Shown here one piece after another: positions 1 through 7,698 of a stretch of DNA of 64,000 nt; position 1 is the stretch's first letter, and each line of letters starts with the position of its first letter. The position numbers were made by a program, and so were the translations under genes. The stretch spans positions 1-64,000 of the forward strand of contig NZ_JANIPJ010000013.1 in the NCBI RefSeq assembly GCF_024623455.1, in the 5' to 3' direction. Source of the DNA: Paenibacillus soyae (GTDB taxonomy: Bacteria > Bacillota > Bacilli > Paenibacillales > Paenibacillaceae). The notes under the pieces were generated by a model. The model saw only the letters and a program-made list of their open reading frames with translations. It was not told the origin of the DNA and made no database searches.

Positions 1-30
1 TACCCGAGAATACAAGCAAAATAACCTACA

Positions 31-82
31 AAAAGAAGATGCCCATCCCAATATATGGGTGTGGACATCTTCTTTTTGTTTG
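31..82. terminator. Intrinsic terminator hairpin
   Basis: A 12-bp perfect outer stem (AAAAAGAAGATG paired with CATCTTCTTTTT) is extended by an imperfect inner stem and ends in a T-run on the plus strand. The complementary A-run on the other side makes it a bidirectional candidate. It probably ends a gene lying left of the window. Confidence 0.75.
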
Positions 83-350
83 AACTTTATTGTTCACTTG
101 AAAATGCGTAAGTTCTTCAGTGGCCTCCTTAAATGCAAGTGGCTTCTTTTTATTTTTTGAATCACATAGTTTGTCGACAAATAGGTGTCATTAAAAACTC
201 TTTTAAACTATTACTGAATTCCAGAATAAACTACCCATCACGAATGGAGGCAGGTATATAAGTGTTTAGCCTACGATTATCTAATTCGCTTATTAGAAAG
301 ATCTTTACGTTATTACAATTGTTTCTGAGGAATTCAATAAAATCTTGCAG
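83..350. other. AT-rich intergenic region, no gene seen
   Basis: This AT-rich stretch lies between the left-edge terminator and the end of the first minus-strand gene. I see no open frame with a ribosome site, no RNA gene and no repeat in it. Confidence 0.5.
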
Positions 351-830
351 TCAAAATTGTTTACTGTAAATAGCATGTAGCCGGAGCGATAGTATATTGA
401 AATCTTTATCCTTTTCTTGTTCTTGCTGAACAATCTCATGAATTAAATTAAAATGATTTACTCTGTTTAGTTCATTTTTTTTAAACTCAATATTAGATCC
501 AAGTTCCACTTGTGCATTTATTTGAGCCTCTTTAATAGTATCAACTAACTTCTTTAATGGAATGTTTAGTTCTATAGATCTTGAATATAAATTGATAAAA
601 GTAAGGTCTTTTATAATCTCTTCATGAGTTTTACCATCAATAATTTCGTCTTCTAAATAAACAAGTAGTTCATTTAATAGTTGCATTTGATAATCGACTA
701 ATGTAGGTTTTGTCACTGGTCTCTTTCTTATTTCTTCCCACCTATGAACAAAATCATCATAATCATTTGTTTTATTATAAGATGCGACAGAGGGCCAAGT
801 GAACGATTCAATACTTGGTTTCCTATTCAT
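351..830 (-). CDS. Hypothetical protein, 159 aa
   Basis: The family is not recognised. The product is a 159-residue soluble, charged protein rich in Lys, Glu, Ile and Asn, with no signal peptide or membrane segment; most of it looks alpha-helical. Codon use is strongly AT-rich compared with the genes after 3.3 kb. An AAGGGAG motif sits about 14 nt before the ATG, longer than usual spacing, so initiation may be weak. It follows the sigma-factor-like gene on the same strand after 75 nt, so the two may share a transcript. Only the length of the open frame and its coding-like composition support it as a gene. Confidence 0.55.
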   Translation of the reverse strand: MNRKPSIESFTWPSVASYNKTNDYDDFVHRWEEIRKRPVTKPTLVDYQMQLLNELLVYLEDEIIDGKTHEEIIKDLTFINLYSRSIELNIPLKKLVDTIKEAQINAQVELGSNIEFKKNELNRVNHFNLIHEIVQQEQEKDKDFNILSLRLHAIYSKQF

Positions 831-854
831 TTGATATATATATTCTCCCTTGTG

Positions 855-889
855 GCCCCTAGGGGCAGAGCCCCCACAATGGGGGGGCT
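855..889. terminator. GC-rich hairpins between two minus-strand genes
   Basis: Two adjacent dyads occur here: GCCCCTAGGGGC (855-866) and AGCCCCCACAATGGGGGGGCT (869-889). They lie between the sigma-like gene and the hypothetical gene downstream of it. There is no clear T-run, so this may be a partial terminator or an mRNA-processing or stability hairpin rather than a full stop. Confidence 0.4.
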
Positions 890-905
890 ACCTCTGGGTT
901 AATTT

Positions 906-1586
906 TCAAAATTTATAATACTGTAAAGTGCCTTTTAACTGGTTATGAATTTTATCTATTGCTCGGTTCTTGCGCTTGGAAATATTTCCGCTTCCATGTC
1001 CCAGTGCAGTGCCGATTTCACCTTGGGACTGATCCAGGATAATGTCTCGTATAAAAATATTGCGATCTACCTCTTTAAGGCTTGCAAGAGCAGTATTAAT
1101 ATCATTCATGTCCTCATTAAACATAAGTTCAGTATGAGGTTCCATATAGCCGCTGGAAATCCCCTTCTGTACTCCTTTGTTACCATCAGGTCGGCTTTCA
1201 TCTTCTTCCGGACGGGGATCGATTGTGACGGATTTAATGTAACGCCGAGGTCGACCTCCGTCTGGAAGCAGGGGACGATACGGTTCCAGGAATGCAGTTC
1301 TGTACTTGCCCATCGCGCCGCGTACATTAACTTTGATGGCTGATTTTAAGTCTGTAATGGTAGCGATGTTCTCGAGCGTTAGGGTTATCGCTTCGTGTAC
1401 CAATTCGTCAAAATCATCCTTACTAAAGTCGTCTGTATACTTTTTCCCTATGGCATACCATCGTGCAAAAGCATACACTTGCTCGATTGCCTCTTTAAAG
1501 GTCCGGTTGCCAATTAGGGTCACATCGCTGCTAGTTTGAAGGTGATGCAGTAGATGAGCAAATTCTACGTCGGTGAGTTTTGACAT
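906..1586 (-). CDS. Sigma-70-region-4-like DNA-binding protein
   Basis: This 226-residue protein has a C-terminal block (about residues 165-215) resembling sigma-70 region 4: a helix around 'SLKEVDRNIFIRDIILDQSQ' is followed by a short turn and a recognition-type helix 'ISKRKNRAIDKI'. The N-terminal half (residues 30-100) is helical and could be a divergent region 2, but I see no clear -10-binding motif. A good ribosome site (CGGAGGT) lies 7 nt before the ATG. Such proteins act as alternative sigma factors or phage/element-type transcription activators. No anti-sigma gene is adjacent. It could also be a sigma-like regulator that does not itself bind core polymerase. Confidence 0.5.
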   Translation of the reverse strand: MSKLTDVEFAHLLHHLQTSSDVTLIGNRTFKEAIEQVYAFARWYAIGKKYTDDFSKDDFDELVHEAITLTLENIATITDLKSAIKVNVRGAMGKYRTAFLEPYRPLLPDGGRPRRYIKSVTIDPRPEEDESRPDGNKGVQKGISSGYMEPHTELMFNEDMNDINTALASLKEVDRNIFIRDIILDQSQGEIGTALGHGSGNISKRKNRAIDKIHNQLKGTLQYYKF

Positions 1587-1985
1587 TGGATTTACCTCCG
1601 GTTAAGTGAAATTTTTGGTACATATAAAGCTCCTCCTTTGGCTTCGACTATTAATGCGATTTCTTGTATTGTCTCGAAGCATCCATTATTTGTCGGGAGA
1701 ATGGTATGAAAATTCCCCTCTATTAGTATAAGGGACGGAAAGGGCATAAATGGACATGTCTTTAAAAATATTTTTTTGATTTATATTAATTCCCCAGCTC
1801 GTTTCAGTCAGGCTGATCAGGGCGAACGAGAGGCATTAAATGGGTAAAATTCAGCTCGTTTGCGCCGAAGCCTATTTTTCAAAAGGTATCCGGTATTCCG
1901 AGTAGATCAGGCTCTCGACAAAACCCTCATTTGAGGGCTTTGTTGTGTCTTTGAGTAATGCAAGTGTAAAGCGGAGGGAAATCTA
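1587..1985. other. Intergenic region with one hairpin
   Basis: The region holds the upstream part of the sigma-like gene (ribosome site at about 1594-1600, minus strand) and, at 1917-1946, a hairpin with stem CCCTC/GAGGG flanked by ACAAA/TTTGT. No clear consensus promoter could be fixed. Nothing else was recognised before the oxidoreductase remnant begins. Confidence 0.4.
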
Positions 1986-2289
1986 AGAAACGCTGAAATT
2001 GCGCCTTGGCCTATGCAAAAAGAGTTATCTATGTGGGGAGGTGTCGGGGGAACAATAGAAAGTGCGGTTCGTACTGGAAGTTCGGGTGTCGGCAAGGCAA
2101 TTGCGATGCTTGGCGGTGATCCGTTGCGATTTATGACTTTGGTTGAAGCATACAGAAAATCAGGCATAATAACGGGTCACAATCCTGAAAAATTTGAAAA
2201 TAGGCGTAACAGGTCATGGCTATATTTCAAAAAACGACACAGCAAGCAAGAGATGGATGTTATCCCTATCATTCGAATACTTGATTCCC
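1986..2289 (+). pseudogene. LLM-class flavin oxidoreductase remnant
   Basis: The translated segment 'AEIAPWPMQKELS...GVGGTIESAVRTG...AIAMLGGDPLRFMTLVEAYR' is a close relative of residues of about 170-240 of the intact flavin-dependent oxidoreductase at 21687. After 'GHNPEKFE' the similarity moves to another frame (IGVTGHGYIS) and then shifts again (KTTQQARDGCYPYHSNT), so there are at least two frameshifts. Both the N-terminal two-thirds and the C-terminal end are missing. The remnant runs directly into the leader of the small membrane protein at 2313, which also has a paralogue beside the intact oxidoreductase. The longest unbroken frame is 2013-2300 but is not a functional gene. Confidence 0.8.
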
Positions 2290-2312
2290 GTAGCACTTAA
2301 CGGAGGTTAAAG

Positions 2313-2516
2313 ATGAAACAGGAAAACACGCAAATCTTTTTCTACGGCTTTATAGTTGGATGCGTTCTGCTGCTGATGCCTATACCGCATTTCGCTTTTT
2401 GGAGCGGCATTATGGAGCATATCGAAGCTGTGTTCCGTTACCTAGGTTTTGTTTTATTTGCGGCATGCGGGCTTACCATAGTCGTTGGTGTTGGAAGAGC
2501 CTATATGGGAAAGTGA
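2313..2516 (+). CDS. Small membrane protein, 67 aa (paralogue of 23348)
   Basis: The family is not recognised. The 67-residue product has two hydrophobic segments (about residues 8-26 and 42-62) separated by a short loop 'FWSGIMEHIEAVFRYLG'. A strong ribosome site (CGGAGGT) lies 7 nt before the ATG. It is closely similar, in protein, DNA and the leader sequence, to the gene at 23348, and a third eroded copy lies at about 19300. It is followed at once by a strong terminator, so it is probably a monocistronic unit or the tail of the broken oxidoreductase unit. The close conservation between the copies argues that it is a real expressed gene. Confidence 0.7.
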   Translation: MKQENTQIFFYGFIVGCVLLLMPIPHFAFWSGIMEHIEAVFRYLGFVLFAACGLTIVVGVGRAYMGK

Positions 2517-2539
2517 TAGTCTGACGGTATAATAAACTA

Positions 2540-2594
2540 AAAATAAGCAGGCACATACTTAGACGCGACTCTAAGTGTTTGCCTGTTTATTTTG
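2540..2594 (+). terminator. Long nested terminator hairpin
   Basis: An outer stem AATAAGCAGGCA/TGCCTGTTTATT encloses an inner stem ACTTAGA/TCTAAGT; the right arm runs into TTTTGTTTTTTGG. A second copy of the inner dyad (ACTTAGAG/CTCTAAGT) occurs further on at about 2664-2683. Confidence 0.8.
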
Positions 2595-2754
2595 TTTTTT
2601 GGTGTGTAAGAATTAGGTTCTTATGGAAATCAACAATCTGCTTGAGATAGTGGGAAGTGCGCTTGACTTAGAGAGAACTCTAAGTGCTAACATCAGTAAA
2701 AGCACCATACAAGTACGTTCGAGACGCTTTAGCATGTAAGCTGTTATCAAATGA

Positions 2755-3145
2755 GCGGTAATGAATCCGCCTCAGCGAAGGGTAACAAAGGATGGTTTTG
2801 AACTGTAGCTCGGAACCAATTACCATGGTCATTTTGCATTAACTGCGCATCTCTTCCCTATCTTGCTAAAATGCAAAAAATGCGAGGGTAGTCACGTTGA
2901 GTAGCATAGCTCATCGTTCGGGAATGATTAAATTTGATGATTTGCAGTCAGAACATCATTATAAGCCTATGGTGTCATATACTCAGTCAAAGCTTGCGTG
3001 CCTGATGTTTTCACTAGAACTCCAGCGGCGAAGTGATGAAGCGGGTTGGGGGATCAGCAGCATGGGCGCACATCCGGGAATCTCTAGGACGGAATTGATT
3101 CTGAATGGAGCGGGAGGAAATAGTCTGGCTGGTTATATTTTTTAA
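2755..3145 (+). pseudogene. Short-chain dehydrogenase remnant
   Basis: A translated trace 'MNPPQRRVTKDGFEL*LGTNYHGHFALTAHLFP' is followed, after a frameshift near 2870, by 'NARVVTLSSIAHRSG...YTQSKLACLMFSLELQRRS...GAHPG'. These are the NNAG-following region, the catalytic Ser motif (SSIAH) and the catalytic YxxxK (YTQSK) of a classical short-chain dehydrogenase/reductase. The N-terminal Rossmann glycine motif is absent, an in-frame TAG interrupts the trace, and the C-terminus ends early. It is a degraded oxidoreductase gene of the type related to WW-domain oxidoreductase or protochlorophyllide reductase. The open piece 2897-3145 starts only at a TTG inside the gene. Confidence 0.8.
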
Positions 3146-3154
3146 TATTTATGC

Positions 3155-3208
3155 TCTTTGAGCCGACGGATTTCAGGGATTCCCCCTCTGAAATTCGCTC
3201 GGCTTTTT
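3155..3208 (+). terminator. Intrinsic terminator upstream of the catabolic island
   Basis: The stem GAGCCGA...ATTTCAG pairs with CTGAAAT...TCGGCT and is followed by a T6 run. It isolates the decayed left block from the catabolic operon starting at 3344. Confidence 0.8.
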
Positions 3209-3300
3209 TCTCGCTCTTATCCCGCGCATTTGGGCAGCGGCTATATTTTTTTGCCTCCGTTTTGGTCATGGACGCCAATGTATGCCTCAGTTCTGTTCCC

Positions 3301-3306
3301 TATAAT
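3301..3306 (+). promoter_or_regulatory. Candidate -10 box of the amidase operon
   Basis: A perfect TATAAT occurs 38 nt before the preferred amidase start. No good -35 is seen at the right distance, which fits a promoter needing an activator such as the nearby PucR-type protein; that link is inference. Confidence 0.4.
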
Positions 3307-3343
3307 GAAGAGGAAATGAGGCGAAGACAGGAGGGTGAGGCTT

Positions 3344-4612
3344 ATGCGCGTTAAGGACAGATGGAACGCATTCGTCTCGGCGGAGATTCCGGATACGGCC
3401 GATTTGTACAGGAAGCGGGACGGTCTCCTGCGGGGCCTGCGATTAGCGGTTAAAGATGTTTACGATATGAAGGGCTATGTGACAGGGGCCGGAAATCCGG
3501 ATTGGAGGCGGACGCATGGGGCAGCCTCCAGTCACGCGCCGACCATAACCGCTCTGCTCGAGCAAGGGGCGGAGCTGGTCGGCGCGACGCATACCGACGA
3601 GCTGATGTTCGGGCTGAACGGCGAGAACGGACATTATGGCACACCGGTCAATCCCAAAGCTCCGGGGCGCATTCCCGGAGGCTCTTCCAGCGGATCGGCA
3701 GTGGCCGTAGCATCCGGAATGGCAGACGTTGCCTTGGGCACCGATACGGCGGGCTCCGTCAGGGTGCCGGCGAGCTATTGCGGCGTATACGGCATGAGGC
3801 CGACATATGGGCGGATAACGATGCAAGGGATTGTTCCTCTGGCTCCTGCGGTAGATACGGCGGGCTGGATGGCTGACAGCCTGTCGACGCTTGCAAAGAC
3901 CGCAAATGCGCTCATGCCGGATGGGGGACAGGAGCATGCGAAGGCGGCGCCTATACAAACGGTAAAACGGCTCATCTGGCCGTCCGACATGTGGGCGCTG
4001 CTGGATCGCGAGGTCAAGAGCTCAGCCGGGGCGGTGCTGGATAAGCTGCGCGGAATGGCTTCTTTCGTTCATGAGGAAGCGGTGTTGGCCGAAGAAGGGC
4101 TGGACGTTTGGCTGCAGGCCTTCCGCTCCATTCAGGGCTACGATATTTGGCGGACTCACGGGAAGTGGATTGAACGGGATCGGCCGGCTTTCGCGCCGGA
4201 TGTGGAGGCGAGGTTCCGGTGGAGCAGCACGATCCGCGAGGAAGACGCACGCGAAGCGCTTAAGCTCAAGAAGGCGGTGGAAGCCAGAATGGGAGAGTGG
4301 CTGGGGACCGATACGCTAGTCGTTATTCCGACGACACCTGGCGTTGCGCCGCCGATTGGCCAGCAGGGAGAAGAGGCGGAACAACGCCGAAACAGGGCCT
4401 TGCAGCTGTGCTGTCCCGCGGGCTTGGCCGGCTTGCCGCAGATCACAGTGCCCTGGTTGGAGCATGAGGGTATGCCCGCAGGCTTGTCGTTTATCGCGGG
4501 ACCGGGGCTGGACCTCAGCTTGCTTCATTCGGTGGAGCTTATCGCCCGGACGATCGGAGAGCCGCTCGAGAGCGGGCAATCCTTGGACAAGAGAGGGGAA
4601 TGGCCGACATGA
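3344..4612 (+). CDS. Amidase-signature family hydrolase
   Basis: This is an amidase of the GatA/AtzE/AtzF superfamily, which cleaves amide or urea-type C-N bonds in the cytoplasm. The Ser-cisSer-Lys triad is visible: Lys37 in 'RLAVKDVYD', the Gly/Ser-rich loop 'GGSSSGSAVAVASG' at 112-125 and the nucleophile Ser138 in 'GTDTAGSVRVPA'. At 422 residues it is one amidase domain, without the C-terminal allophanate-hydrolase domain of AtzF. I chose ATG 3344 because AGGAGG (3329-3334) is well spaced for it; an in-frame GTG at 3335 lies too close. It is first in a tight operon: its stop overlaps the next start as ATGA. Carboxybiuret, ureide or similar acyl-urea substrates are inferred from the neighbours. 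Confidence 0.88.
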   Translation: MRVKDRWNAFVSAEIPDTADLYRKRDGLLRGLRLAVKDVYDMKGYVTGAGNPDWRRTHGAASSHAPTITALLEQGAELVGATHTDELMFGLNGENGHYGTPVNPKAPGRIPGGSSSGSAVAVASGMADVALGTDTAGSVRVPASYCGVYGMRPTYGRITMQGIVPLAPAVDTAGWMADSLSTLAKTANALMPDGGQEHAKAAPIQTVKRLIWPSDMWALLDREVKSSAGAVLDKLRGMASFVHEEAVLAEEGLDVWLQAFRSIQGYDIWRTHGKWIERDRPAFAPDVEARFRWSSTIREEDAREALKLKKAVEARMGEWLGTDTLVVIPTTPGVAPPIGQQGEEAEQRRNRALQLCCPAGLAGLPQITVPWLEHEGMPAGLSFIAGPGLDLSLLHSVELIARTIGEPLESGQSLDKRGEWPT

Positions 4613-5499
4613 AATTCGTAACCGTGGCTATCGATGGCAGGGAGACGCTGGGTGTCATCGCGCCGCATGGCATCGTGCTGGTGGAGACGATCAATCGGGT
4701 TTTCGGTACGCGCTGGAGCACCGAGCTGTTCCAATTGCTTCAGGACGGCGAGTGGGAAACATTCCGGAATTGGTTCCATCAGACGGCGGCATCGTCCATT
4801 GTTGAGCTGGAGGCGCAAGCGGAAGAGGCGCTGAAGCTCGCGCCGTTGTATCGGCACCCAAGGAAGATTTGGGGCGTCGGCTTTAATTATGCCGCCGACG
4901 AAGAAGCGCTTGCTGCGGCGGACCGGTCCGAGGAGCCCGTCGGCTTCATGAAGCCGGATACGAGCTTGATCGGCTATGGGGAGTCCATCGTCATCCCGCC
5001 GCAATCCGGGCGGGTGATCGCGGAGGCGGAGCTGGCCATCGTCATCGGGCGGGTCTGCCGGGACGTGGAGGAATCGGACGTCGCTTCCTATATCGCGGGG
5101 TATGCGACCGTGCTGGATATAGGAGCGGACGATATTCATGGCCGCAATCCTAGATTTCTGACCCGGTCCAAAAGCTTCGATACCTTCTTCAGCTTCGGAC
5201 CGGAGCTGCTTACGCCGGACGAAGTCGTGGATGTATCGAAGCTTGTTGTCTCAACGGTCCTTAACGGGGAGAGGGTATCCGCCAAGCAAGTTGCGCTCAT
5301 GCGGTATCGGCCCGAATGGATTGTCTCCTTTCATTCCAAATGCATGACGCTAGTGCCAGGGGACATTCTGATGACGGGTACGCCTGGCGCGGCGGTCGTA
5401 CGTCCCGGCGATCAGGTGGAATGCCGGATCGACGGTTTCCGACCGTTGAGGAATCCGGTGCGCGGAGGATCGGAGCTCCCCGCCATGCAAGGTGAATAA
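4609..5499 (+). CDS. Fumarylacetoacetate hydrolase (FAH) family protein
   Basis: The roughly 296-residue protein has the FAH C-terminal fold: 'KIWGVGFNYAADEEAL' opens the domain, the metal-ligand block 'AEAELAIVIGRVCRD' supplies paired Glu residues and 'YATVLDIGADD' a further acidic ligand; 'GDILMTGTPGAAVVRPGDQVE' is the family's late signature. FAH-fold enzymes cut C-C bonds of beta-diketo acids, decarboxylate oxo-acids or hydrolyse acylpyruvates using Mg2+ or Mn2+. ATG 4609 was chosen because GAGAGGGG lies 10 nt upstream and the start overlaps the amidase stop as ATGA; an ATG at 4600 also exists. A C-C hydrolase here suggests that the pathway leaves a carbon skeleton, unlike pure cyanuric acid breakdown. 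Confidence 0.85.
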   Translation: MKFVTVAIDGRETLGVIAPHGIVLVETINRVFGTRWSTELFQLLQDGEWETFRNWFHQTAASSIVELEAQAEEALKLAPLYRHPRKIWGVGFNYAADEEALAAADRSEEPVGFMKPDTSLIGYGESIVIPPQSGRVIAEAELAIVIGRVCRDVEESDVASYIAGYATVLDIGADDIHGRNPRFLTRSKSFDTFFSFGPELLTPDEVVDVSKLVVSTVLNGERVSAKQVALMRYRPEWIVSFHSKCMTLVPGDILMTGTPGAAVVRPGDQVECRIDGFRPLRNPVRGGSELPAMQGE

Positions 5500-5614
5500 G
5501 CAGGGGAAGCAAGATTTGTGCAGTGGGTCCATAGTTGGCGATCGGGGATCGTCCTATGATGGAAGCAGACCGGCCTTAGGACAAACATAACGAATAATGA
5601 AGGGATGGATGAAC

Positions 5615-6673
5615 ATGCGTCACGAATTAATCCGATTAGGCATGTCGCACCCGGGCGATGTAAGCGAGCTGGAGAAGCTCCTGCAGTCCGGGAGCATTAA
5701 GGCGGGGGATATTAAAGGAATTATTGCCCAGACCGAAGGGGACGGCTACGCCAGAGGATACAGCACGCTTGCCTTCCAGGTGCTGCTGGCGCCTTACTTG
5801 GGATGGTCGCATCAGCAAATTTTCGATCGCATTCCAATGATGATGATAGGCAAGACGGGCGGTCTGATGAGTCCGCATTATACGCTGTTATTTCGAAAGG
5901 AGTCATCCGCGGAGGCGGCGCCCGCGACGGGCAAGCGATTCGTGTTCGGGGTGGCGTCGAGCCGCCAGCTCAAACCGGAGGAGATCGGGACGACGGCTCA
6001 GGTCGACTTGACGGCGGAAGCGGTTCGGGATGCCATTGCGGATGCCGGCATTGAAAGCCTTGAGGATGTCCACTGCGTAGAGATCAAATGCCCTTGGGGA
6101 GTGGGGGGTACGCGCTCCAAAGCGGCTTCCGCGCTTGGATCCGGCGTCGCGCTGGGGGAAATCGACAGGGAACGGATCGGCGAAACGGCCATTAACGGCG
6201 ATCATGAGCTGTATTCGCTGCGCACGTCGGTATCCGCGGGCGGAGAGCAGACTGCCGTCCGGATTATCGTCATGGGCAACAGGAGAGGCTCCGACAGTCC
6301 GCTGGTGGTCGCTTCGGGCGTGATGAGAGACAGCTTCGACCTGCCGGGGCTGTATCGCGTGTTCGACGAGCTGGGCATGCCGGCATCTCCCGCCTTGGCG
6401 GAGAGCGACCGGAGCAGAGTGCGGCAAGTATTCGTTAATGCCGGTGCCGACGCGCTCAATCATATCCGGGGACAGCGGCATACCATCCACTCGGATGCGC
6501 TGAGCATGCATAGCGGAATCGTGGCGAAGGCGGTCGCGCATGCCGTCGTGGGAGCTTTGGTCGGCGATGCCGCCATTCTATGCTCCGCGGGGTCCGAGCA
6601 TCAAGGGCCGCAGGGAGCGAATCTGATCGCGGCGGTCGTCGAAGCGGCTGCGGAGGGGGGCGTGACGGGATGA
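5615..6673 (+). CDS. Ring-opening amidohydrolase (AtzD/barbiturase superfamily)
   Basis: The 352-residue protein matches the three-repeat ring-opening amidohydrolase fold of cyanuric acid hydrolase and barbiturase: 'GIIAQTEGDG', 'IGKTGGLMSPHYTLLF', 'VEIKCPWGV', 'SVSAGGE', 'IRGQRHTIHSDA' and the C-terminal 'CSAGSEHQGPQG'. Against AtzD as I remember it, the second-repeat dyad is kept (Lys158, Ser207; taken as catalytic in the family), but repeat 1 has Gln39 and Ile78 where Lys and Ser are expected and repeat 3 has Asn275 for Lys, keeping Ser324. Substrate therefore probably differs from cyanurate or barbiturate. ATG 5615 is preferred (AAGGGA 9 nt upstream) over ATGs at 5597 and 5609. Its stop overlaps the next start (ATGA). 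Confidence 0.87.
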   Translation: MRHELIRLGMSHPGDVSELEKLLQSGSIKAGDIKGIIAQTEGDGYARGYSTLAFQVLLAPYLGWSHQQIFDRIPMMMIGKTGGLMSPHYTLLFRKESSAEAAPATGKRFVFGVASSRQLKPEEIGTTAQVDLTAEAVRDAIADAGIESLEDVHCVEIKCPWGVGGTRSKAASALGSGVALGEIDRERIGETAINGDHELYSLRTSVSAGGEQTAVRIIVMGNRRGSDSPLVVASGVMRDSFDLPGLYRVFDELGMPASPALAESDRSRVRQVFVNAGADALNHIRGQRHTIHSDALSMHSGIVAKAVAHAVVGALVGDAAILCSAGSEHQGPQGANLIAAVVEAAAEGGVTG

Positions 6674-7698
6674 CGCAGCCATGGAGCATTCGGGGCTTCT
6701 CGAACGAACATGCCCATCTGGATAAAGGCATGCTCGTTCCCGGCGTTGCCTATGCCGATGCTCCCCCGGCCGTCCGGGGCGGATGGACCAGGGAGCACAA
6801 GGCCAAGTTCACGAGACAAGATATTTACGATCGTGCGGAAGCCGCCTTGCAGTCCATGCTTCAATACGGGACAACCTACATTCGCACGCATGTAGACGTA
6901 GATCCGTTAGTCGGGCTGAAATGCGTGGAGGCGCTGCTCGAGCTGCAGCGAAACTATGAGAAGCAGGTCATAATCGATATTACGGCCTTTAACCAGGAGG
7001 GCTTTGACCGGTTCCCCGAAACGGCGGAGCTGCTGGAGGAAGCGCTGGGCATGGGACGGATTGGGCTGGGCGGCCATACGCTGACCGACGCGGACGGAGA
7101 GGGGCATATCCGCCGGCTGTTCGAGCTCTGCGAGCGAAGAGACGTTCCATGGCTCGAGTTCCATACGGACGAGAGCGGCAAGCCGGAGCATTTCCTGATG
7201 CCGGTCATCGCGCGGGAAAGCAAGAAGAGGGGGTGGGCGGGGAAGGTATACGCCATCCATTGCAACTCTCTCGCGAACGTAACGGATCGGCAGGCGGAGG
7301 AGGCGATCGAACTTGCAGCCGAAGCGGGGCTATCGATTATCGTGTGTCCGACGGCCGTCGCCACGCGCGCCGTCACGCGGACGAAGCAGTTGATGAAGGC
7401 GGGGCTGCGGGTCAGCTTGGGCAGCGATAATATGGGCGATCTGTTCAATCCGCTCGGAAGCGGCAATATGCTGCACTATGCCCAGCTGCTTGCCTATATC
7501 CAGCGATTCTACGAGCCGGAGGAGCAGCAGGCCCTGCTGGATATGCTCATGTCGGAGCCTGCGGATGCGGAAGCCGCGCGGCGCGTGGAAGAGCTGGGTG
7601 CCTGCGTCGTATACGAGACCGGACGGGCGGACCTCTTGCTGGCCCATGCGCCGCGCCCGGTTTCCATGGCAAGGGGAGCCGCTCTCACTTCTCCGTAG
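6670..7698 (+). CDS. Cytosine-deaminase-like metal-dependent amidohydrolase
   Basis: The 342-residue TIM-barrel amidohydrolase shows the metal and catalytic residues in order: 'NEHAHLDKG' (HxH, His14 and His16), 'LEFHTDES' (third His with an adjacent acid), 'VYAIHCNSL' (fourth His) and 'LGSDNMGD' (metal Asp). This pattern fits the cytosine deaminase and related aminohydrolase group, which deaminates or opens pyrimidine- or triazine-type rings. ATG 6670 overlaps the previous stop as ATGA and was chosen over a long upstream extension that only translates the end of the preceding gene. The 3' end overlaps the convergent regulator gene by 14 nt. It may feed its product to the ring-opening enzyme encoded just upstream. 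Confidence 0.85.
   Translation: MTQPWSIRGFSNEHAHLDKGMLVPGVAYADAPPAVRGGWTREHKAKFTRQDIYDRAEAALQSMLQYGTTYIRTHVDVDPLVGLKCVEALLELQRNYEKQVIIDITAFNQEGFDRFPETAELLEEALGMGRIGLGGHTLTDADGEGHIRRLFELCERRDVPWLEFHTDESGKPEHFLMPVIARESKKRGWAGKVYAIHCNSLANVTDRQAEEAIELAAEAGLSIIVCPTAVATRAVTRTKQLMKAGLRVSLGSDNMGDLFNPLGSGNMLHYAQLLAYIQRFYEPEEQQALLDMLMSEPADAEAARRVEELGACVVYETGRADLLLAHAPRPVSMARGAALTSP

Noticed and set aside
1917..1946. Attachment site or IS end
   Set aside because: The short hairpin has no partner repeat elsewhere in the window and no transposase or integrase gene is nearby.
2013..2300. Intact 95-residue gene
   Set aside because: The frame is only part of a flavin oxidoreductase with frameshifts; the last 30 codons are out-of-frame translation.
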